From NCBI GenBank assembly GCA_011317545.1, contig WUJK01000010.1, positions 682,001 to 746,000 on the forward strand: a stretch of DNA of 64,000 bases, given 5' to 3'. This document shows positions 56,985-64,000 of the stretch, piece by piece (position 1 is the first letter of the stretch; each line of letters opens with the position of its first letter). The DNA comes from Coniella vitis (lineage: Eukaryota > Ascomycota > Sordariomycetes > Diaporthales > Schizoparmaceae). A model generated the notes under the pieces. That model was given only the letters and a program-made list of their open reading frames with translations, made no database searches and was not told the DNA's origin. A program made the translations under genes and the position numbers.

Positions 56985-58183
56985 GCGTGTCGGGCATGCG
57001 GAGGAGCGAGCTTGAATCGCGCGCGTTACGTACCTCGGCCATACCAGCACCACTTGAACATGATTGGTTCCTTCTTGTTAATCTAGGTGGCTTATATACC
57101 CCAGCTTGCCTGAGGTTGATGGCACATATGTTGGCATGAAAGGAATTTCTTGTTTCTTTGGCAGCAAGCAAACTTCCGCTTATGCCTTGATTGTTGAAGT
57201 AGTTGAGATGAATGGTCAATGGTTCTTGCGTGGGTTTTGGTTTGTTTTCCGTTTTATCTCTTGGGAAATGGTCGAGAGGCGGCCCAAACTTGGTGTTGCG
57301 ATTGTCTTTGGTGGTGGTGGGTGGTGGGTGGGCAGCCAATGATTCGGGCATTGGGGGGAATATTTCCGACACTTGTACGTTTCTGGTAAAAATATCCTGT
57401 TCATGGCAAACGATAACACAAAGATTGAGGTTCTTCCGACTTATCAGCTAGGTAACTTCAAACTAATTCATTTACATAGCACTGTATCCCACACATTTCG
57501 TTATATTACACTGTTGAAACAAATTATTCAAGCAATCCATTACGAAAGCAATTAGGTCACGCTACCTTCTTTTTTCTTGAAAACAAAAAAAATTCGGTTT
57601 AGAGACGTCGTAACTCAGAGTGCCGTGGTCTGTTTTTTTTTTTTTCTGTTTTTCTTCGTCTGTCCCTCTTCAACCCTTTCTTTGCCTCGTCTCCAACTAG
57701 CTGAGTGGCTGAATGAAGTGATTGACTTTTACTAAAATCTAAGCTTCCTTTTCCCCCTGTGTTAGTGCCGGATCGAACCCAGCAGCGTCCTTTGCGCACC
57801 TTGGCGCATTACGTATGTCTGTGGGCTTACTTTGACACAGCACAGACGATTTTCTCTTGAGGGGAAAGAAAAATCAAAAATCTAGGGCACCCAGATACCG
57901 TAGCATTAGGTCCGTGTTTTGGTTTGATATATTTGCTTTTGTTTGTGTGCAGGGCAAAGAGTTGGTTCGCCTCCAGCTGAGAATGTGTCATGGTGTTTTT
58001 ATCCAGCCAGGTGTTCCTTGAAGAAGATACGGACACAAACATTGCCGCTTGAGTAGTGGTGGTGTCGATGTTGTGACACTGTGATGGGGTTACTCTTTCT
58101 GTATACTAACTAATCAAAGTTGTCATCAAGAAGAAGTTGATAGCTCAAAACAACCGGGGGGACCATGCCATTCAGTGAGCCAG

Positions 58184-58217
58184 CAGACAGACAGGAAGAC
58201 AGACAGGCAGACAGAAA
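58184..58217. repeat. Imperfect CAGA/CAGG tetranucleotide repeat
   Basis: A run of CAGACAGACAGGAAGACAGA type units in intergenic DNA. Confidence 0.75.
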
Positions 58218-58768
58218 GATACCTATTACAACAATACCCTGTGTATTGATGATAATTCAGATATACGGCCTCACGATTTCAATTACCGGTTGCACGGCCA
58301 ATCTCATCTGCTCCCGGTCTGCCACTTGCTCGGAGCAGGTGCACACCATTCTCTATAACGTACGATATATACGACACTACTATGTATTACCTGTGCCGCC
58401 TAAACCTGAAAGAGGTCAAGTCTCTGCCTCCAGCTAGCCGTCTGCACCGCTAAAGGGGAGATAGACGCGCATAGACTTGAACTTCTTGGTACATAGTATA
58501 TGGTAAACGCAACAAGGCGGAGAAAAACAAGGAAGGGGGGAGGGGGAGAGAAGGGGAAGAAGAAAAAAAAAGAGAGAAGAGAAAAAGCCACTGTCGTCAT
58601 GGCGCCGGCGCCCCACGGCGGCTTTGTGTGCTTCTTGGGTACTATGTATCCACTCGTGTGCTTTAGTTAGCGCAACGACCAAATTACCGAATACAAGATG
58701 TCTCCTACTTGGGAATATCCACTCGTGGGTGGAATGGCTTTTCGAGATATCTAACGGGATGGGAGTTC

Positions 58769-58788
58769 TATATATATATATATATATA
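58769..58788. repeat. (TA)10 microsatellite
   Basis: Ten perfect TA units in intergenic DNA. Confidence 0.9.
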
Positions 58789-61700
58789 CATGCTTGCAAG
58801 ACTGCATCAGAGTCGATGGTGAATGAATCCCTACCCTAGTACAGACTACTAGGTAAGAAAGATAGGATGATGATTGGGCTTTTGGTATCCAAGGCCATGA
58901 TATATCATCGCCTCTATTGATTACCCTGCTTCGAACTAGCTGGTAAAGAAGGGGCGGCTCCGAGCGACAGCCGTCCAGCTCCTAGATACCATGTAAGCGC
59001 ACTCCACATATCCTCCACATGTAGAGTTTTGGTCTTTCCTTTTCCCAAGGACCCGCGTGGCGTGGCACATCATCAGCCTCAAAATCTCTTTACGTAGTAG
59101 CATGTTGCTGACCTGAGTGAGTACAGCGGGAAAATGCAATGGCCACGACGCCATGCTAGGTCATAGTAATGAATCCCGGTGCTGGTAGGGCATGCAAAGA
59201 AAAGGAGGCCCAGAGCTTGATACCAATGTATTGACCTGTATGTACTTAGAAAGGCCTAACAGCAATACCCGGAGATTAATATTATGCTGAAAAGACCCTT
59301 GATATCCGGGGCGAGGGGGGGGAGGGGAAATCCTACGTGTCTAGCAATCGAATGGTTGAAAAAAAAAAAAAGAAAAAGAAAAAAAAGTATGAGGGTGCGC
59401 TTGAATAGGGAACGTCAATCTGCTCTTCGCCGTCACACGACTTGCAAGAGAAGATAGTCAGAATCACTGGCAAGCGTAAACGTAAATACTATGTAGACAT
59501 GCAAAGCAAAGCACAAACACAATATCCAAACATGGTCGAGTGCTCTTGTACTCCGGCACTTGGCGCAGCTTGCCCACGTCCCTATCTTATACATCGACTG
59601 TATCGTTCCTACTGGCACATACTATGATGAACAAACCAGGCAAACAGAAGTAGTAATAGTAAGAACAATCTCGGGAGTCAAGCAGCGCACTCAAAGTATG
59701 TACCAACAGCAGAGCGAGGAGCGATTTTCAGTTGAGCACCGTACGTCGTCCACAGGGACGCTCCAGACTTTGACAGACTTCTGGCCCGAGTACCTGGGAG
59801 GCCTGGTCCGGACCCTGAATCGCATCGGCAGTTTCCGCAGCCCAATCCGTCACTTGCAAGCATGTGGCAAACAGGGAACGACTGGCAACACAGGCTCACA
59901 CCTTGTGCGCGATCCTAGCGAGATCTGTCCGACGAGAAAAAAGAAGAGCCCAGAACACCGAAACCGGGGGGATCCGTACATAGTAGCTCCTCCCCCTCAT
60001 GCCCGTCATCGCGGAACCACGTCGTTGGGTCCAAGGGATTGGTGTTTGGCGACCTTGAGTGGTGAAGATGCTATTAAGGTTCCAAGGTTCCAGGCGAGGG
60101 CCCCCTCTGGAGGACTGGTCTAGACCGCTGGGGAGACAAGAAAGCGTTAAAGGGTAGGGTGGGAAGCCCTTCGGGAAGCAAGACTTGGCTCCAGATGAGA
60201 CAGAAAACGTGGGGAGGGGAGGCCGCGCCGTGGAAAACCCGTTGCACATGCGTACATAGGCCTGTACGCCGCCTGGAGTCCTCACTCAGTCACCATCGAA
60301 GAGAGCCATGGACCAAAACCTCCCTTGAGACAAGCAGTTGGACTTGTGGCACGTCCAAAACACGGAGCCGAATGCCCGCAGAGCTTGCTTATGTCACCAA
60401 AAAGAAGTGGCAGTTGCTGGGAACTCGCACACGTAATTTTCGAGGGCCTCTGCTGGTTTCTGGTGTGCCACGGTCTTGGGGGCAGGGCAGACTGTGCGAT
60501 GCAAAAAGCCAAGTCCAGGAGAACGCCAGCATGGCGTTGGAACTGGGCACAGAACTGTTTCGGAAGGGCCGTGGAGAAGACTTTTCCAGTCAGTCACGAG
60601 GCAAGTTAGGCCAACAGAAAGGGCCCTCGGCCAATTATATGGATGCCAATATGGGCGTCGTGGGCTCGGAGGTGGGAGTGGGTCAGTGACGACGGATAAG
60701 AATGCAGCTGAGAACCAAAAACCACACACACACATCTCTTCGGCTCTCTTGTCTCCGGTCTCTGCAGCCTCTTCCCTCACAATTTCTCTTGTTTGGATCA
60801 GCAACTGTTATCGCTGTGCGCCAGAGCTTGCTGGAAATGGCTGGTCGGTGAGATATTGATACCAACATACACAGTAGTTGATACTCAATGGTGAAGAAGT
60901 GTCAGACTACTTATATAGTATACATAGTACCCATACGGCTTGTGCTCTGGGTCCCATGTCGGTAAAGTATCATTGTACATAGTACGTGGTATCCCAGACG
61001 GGGCGTCGCTGGTGAGCAAAGTGTCCCCGAGGTCAGGAACACACGGTACGGAGACGCGTGATCAATGGCCGAAGGTCATGAGGATGCGAAGGAGGAAAGA
61101 CGGCACTCGAAGCAGAAGAGTTGGCTGCTGCAGCTTATTCATCAAATCCCAGTGCAATACTATGTATGCACCGCAGTTCCTGGTCCCTCCAAAGGGGAAA
61201 GCAAGGCCCGGGAGATCACCAATGCTCATGCCCTGCCCACGCCCCACCAGATGGATGAACTCTTGGAACGACCGAGGCGGTCTCGCACCAAAGCAGCAGA
61301 TTCTTGTTCTTGCGTCCGCACCGGGCCCATCGTCCATGGTTGCCACCTTGAGCTTATTATCCTGGGAGTCCGGCCGATGATATTTCGCATACTGTCAAAA
61401 CATAGATGCAACTGGCTGAAGAGCGATGGTATTGGCCTTGGCAGCCAAGGCAGCACAGCAAGCACCTGGCGGCTCACCACAAATGCTTGCATCGCAGGGG
61501 CCATTTAGCGCACCACTACCTGGCAGCCTGGGTACGCAGGTACATAGTACTGACTACGATAGCACATTGTACATTTAACACTACCTGCGCCGCCAGCTCA
61601 ATGCAAGTACGCGTTTTTAGCAGTGGGGCCCTCCCATGTGCTGGGCGGCGCACACCCTTGACGCCCTGCACGCGGCGCCCCCGCCGACAGCTTCAAGTTG

Positions 61701-63142
61701 CCAGTGCCAGTTGCCATTACGCCAAATTTTTGTAGGGCTTTGGCGGGCGGGGCCCCTCTGCAAGCGCTGCCGCTTGCCACCCTGAGACCCCAGCTCTCGA
61801 GTACATAGTACATAGTAGCTTCACTTACCAACCAAGTGGTATCATACATAGTACAGTACATAGCATGGTAATTCTGATGTGATGACGGGAAATACACTTG
61901 CACATAGCAGTATCGCCTGTATACAGTATATGTATGTGTTTAGTATTTTCTCATTCTCTGTTGAGGGCCAACAGCAGCAAGCAACTGGTTGGTGGAAGTG
62001 GGAAAGGGATGGCACCAGAGAAAATGGCAAGTGCGAGGGAGATCGGCCTCTGATCTTTGCCCTACCAGGCCTACCTAGGCTTTCGAAGATGCCCAAGCCC
62101 CCCCAGTAGCTTAGCTGGTCGGATGCGCGTGCTGCCCAGCTGCCCATTTGGAAGTACCAAGGTATCTCGGTATTCCAGCTAACTAACTTTTGTACAGCGT
62201 GGGGCAAAGCGGTAGCGGCCGGATCCCGGTCCAGTCACAGCCTTGGGGAGAGGAGAGAAGGAGCCCCCCAGCCCAGTGTGCAGCGCGCAGTGTGGATGAA
62301 GCCAAAATGGAGACCAAGCACAGCGAGGTGGAGGGCACGCCAGGTCGGTCCGTCATTTAGATGTGCTCTTGTGCTAGTTGTGTGCGTGTATCCTGAGCTC
62401 CTCCTCCTCCTCCTTGCCCTCCTGCTTCGTTCATCTTTTCTTCCACTTGCATGGTGTGTTGTCTTGTCTCTGGCTGTGTGCGCCTTGATTGCCTATCTGG
62501 GCTATCTGTAGTTCTTCCAAAGGGTCGTACGAACAGCACAGTACAAAAGTACGCCTAGCGCCCGCCGCTCCTGCCCTCCCTGGCTGGCACTACTGTGCAT
62601 CGCAGACCAATACCGCTCATTACCTAAGGTAAGGCCTCTTCTGCCGACCGTGGAAGTCTCCTCATCTTCCAAAAACTGTCACTTGCCCACCCAACAATCC
62701 GTCCTTTCACACCAGCCAATCCACCCGATACGCACAACATTCAGACGCCGCGGGTTCCTCCAGGGTCCCCCTGCCAGATCAGAATTGATTTTCGAGGAAT
62801 TGTGCACCCTGGCATCTTTCCCGGCGGAACGGTGCTCGGCTTTTTTCCTTGGCTTGGACGGGGAACAGAGCCAGAGAGCAGTGTGGGCGGGTGCAAACAA
62901 GTGGACTTTGACAGGCCCTGGTTTGACCTGACCTGAGAACCCGGGACAAGAACTAGCATGACTGACTTTACCTGCCTTGGTCTGTTTAGTCTTGCGTTGA
63001 GCTGATTCGCCTGCCCTGTCTTTTACCCAACGGAAGCGCAGCCCATCCAGGCAGAAAAAAAAAAAGCAAAAGCAACCAGGACCACAGTTCGCTGGCACCT
63101 GAACCTGGATCTGAACCTGAATCCGCTAGTCTGCACCATTCA

Positions 63143-63180
63143 AGCAGCAGCAGCACCACCACCACCACCACCACCACCAA
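63143..63180. repeat. CAG/CAC trinucleotide repeat upstream of SKN7
   Basis: A few CAG units run directly into about eight CAC units in the presumed promoter or 5' leader of SKN7. Confidence 0.85.
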
Positions 63181-63754
63181 CCCGTCAGTCACTACCACCA
63201 CCAACAAGCAGAAGCGCCAACCTTTTATTCGCACAAAACCATATACGACTACAACATTTCATGAAAGCGTGTTCTAATCAGCAACGACACCGCCGCGACC
63301 TTCTTCCCCCACAAGTGCAAGCGCAGCGGCTTTTAAGCTGATTGCAGGCCGCTTAGTCTACGCCGTTGCCGTCCCCGCCTCGATCCTACTGGGCATGCAC
63401 ATTACGTAGTGGCTGTCCTTGATTTTTGAACCGCGACCCGACTGTTCAGGCCTTTGTCCCCCCTTTTCTCTCACCACAACCCAGCCTCGAACCTCGAAAC
63501 CGCCTCAAAGAGCCTCACGAATCGGCGCGCTTAGTTTCGAAAAGCATTACAAGAGTCTCGCGACAACGTCGTGCGCGTTCAATCACCTGCATAACCCACA
63601 GCCACGAACACATCCCCCTCGCGTCAAGATCTAGGCCGGCGTGTTGTGCCATTCGATGCCAACCTGAGTCGAGATCAAGCCTAAGCCAGTGCACACATGA
63701 TCTGGCAAACAAGTCCTATACTTCAACACACATTGCATATATAGTCAGCCTGCC

Positions 63755-64000
63755 ATGCCGCCCGCAGGCGATATGGCTGCACCTGGTGCAGGAAGCAGTA
63801 ACTCCAGCGACTTTGTACGTCTTAAACAATTCCTCCGCGTCAAATGTGTCCTGCACACCCATTGTGGACCAGCGAAGATGCCAAGACTAACAGTGCTTGA
63901 TTACCTTCAGGTTCGAAAACTGTACAAGTATGCTCAGCTCGTCTACGCATCTGAAAACGTTATCCTGTTATGCTAATCATTGAGCTATTGCAGAATGCTG
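63755..64000 (+). CDS. SKN7: Skn7-type HSF-domain response regulator, N-terminus only (window edge)
   Basis: Skn7 is a transcription factor of oxidative and osmotic stress. It joins a heat-shock-factor DNA-binding domain to a receiver domain, which lies outside the window. Exons are 63755-63814, 63911-63927 and 63994 onward. The first encodes MPPAGDMAAPGAGSSNSSDF. The second is only 17 nt (VRKLY plus two bases of Lys). The third begins A-ATG-CTG. Joined, they read SSDFVRKLYKML, the exact opening of the Skn7 HSF domain. Both introns have good signals (GTACGT...CTTCAG and GTATGC...GCTAAT...TTGCAG). The unspliced reading instead hits a stop at 63974-63976. The identity rests on few residues, but they are highly characteristic. 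Confidence 0.82.

Larger units (their letters stand above)
56422..63754. other. 7.3-kb gene-poor region between F-box gene and SKN7
   Basis: No protein gene could be supported. Open frames such as 59560-60123 lack domains and coding composition. The region holds a tRNA-Leu-like locus, several microsatellites and most copies of the dispersed TACATAGTA motif. The end near 63.0-63.75 kb is pyrimidine-rich, as expected of the SKN7 promoter and long leader. Confidence 0.5.

Noticed and set aside
57765..57800. B-box-like GGGTTCGATCC on the minus strand
   Set aside because: The T stem does not pair and no upstream tRNA arms are present.
59560..60123. 187-codon open frame in the gene-poor region
   Set aside because: Low-information composition, no recognisable motif, and similar-length frames on the opposite strand.
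1..64000. CRISPR array, bacterial operon or secondary-metabolite cluster
   Set aside because: The DNA is clearly fungal nuclear, with spliced housekeeping genes. No array, and no polyketide/peptide synthase or other cluster backbone gene, is present.

Overview
The window is nuclear DNA of a filamentous ascomycete (Pezizomycotina). The gene set, the short introns (about 60-200 bp with GTRNGT donors and CTAAC/CTAAT branch sites) and a transposon ruined by repeat-induced point mutation (RIP) suggest a Sordariomycete, possibly Hypocreales. I cannot name the species.

Layout: 1-5 kb holds the C-terminal two thirds of alpha-COP (+) and the proteasome lid gene RPN12 (-). 5.1-12.6 kb is one 7.47 kb Ty3/Gypsy LTR retrotransposon on the minus strand, with 218-bp LTRs and a target duplication. 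It is heavily RIP-mutated and carries three nested insertions of a second, very small LTR element, two as LTR-internal-LTR copies and one as a solo LTR. 13.2-16.2 kb is an SKT5/CHS4-type chitin synthase activator (-). 19.4-21.8 kb is RAD54 (-). 22.8-24.0 kb is a mitochondrial carrier (+). 24.6-26.0 kb is a stop-interrupted Uma2/PD-(D/E)XK-like gene. Then follow a GT25-like glycosyltransferase (-), an SDR oxidoreductase (+), a DUF1917/Bles03 protein (-), DPH7 (+), GAA1 (-), an RBD2-like rhomboid (-), mitochondrial aconitase (-), BUD20 (+), a HAD 'Swiss-army-knife' RGG protein (+), cytosolic threonyl-tRNA synthetase (-) and an FBXO21-like F-box protein (+). A 7.3 kb gene-poor stretch with a tRNA-Leu-like locus ends in the first exons of SKN7 (+), cut by the window edge.

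Most genes are dispersed housekeeping genes of secretion (COPA, GAA1), proteostasis (RPN12, rhomboid, F-box), translation (ThrRS, DPH7, BUD20), genome repair (RAD54), metabolism (aconitase, carrier, SDR) and cell wall or stress response (SKT5-like, SKN7). There is no sign of a biosynthetic cluster. The accessory parts are the 5-12.6 kb transposon nest and the 24-27 kb Uma2-like island. The most novel material is the miniature LTR element with its conserved 148-bp internal segment (polypurine tract and tRNA-like stretch), together with the two genes interrupted by a single in-frame stop.

Exon boundaries were derived by hand from splice signals, reading-frame phase and protein-family continuity. 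All joined exons were checked for phase. No transcript or database evidence was available.
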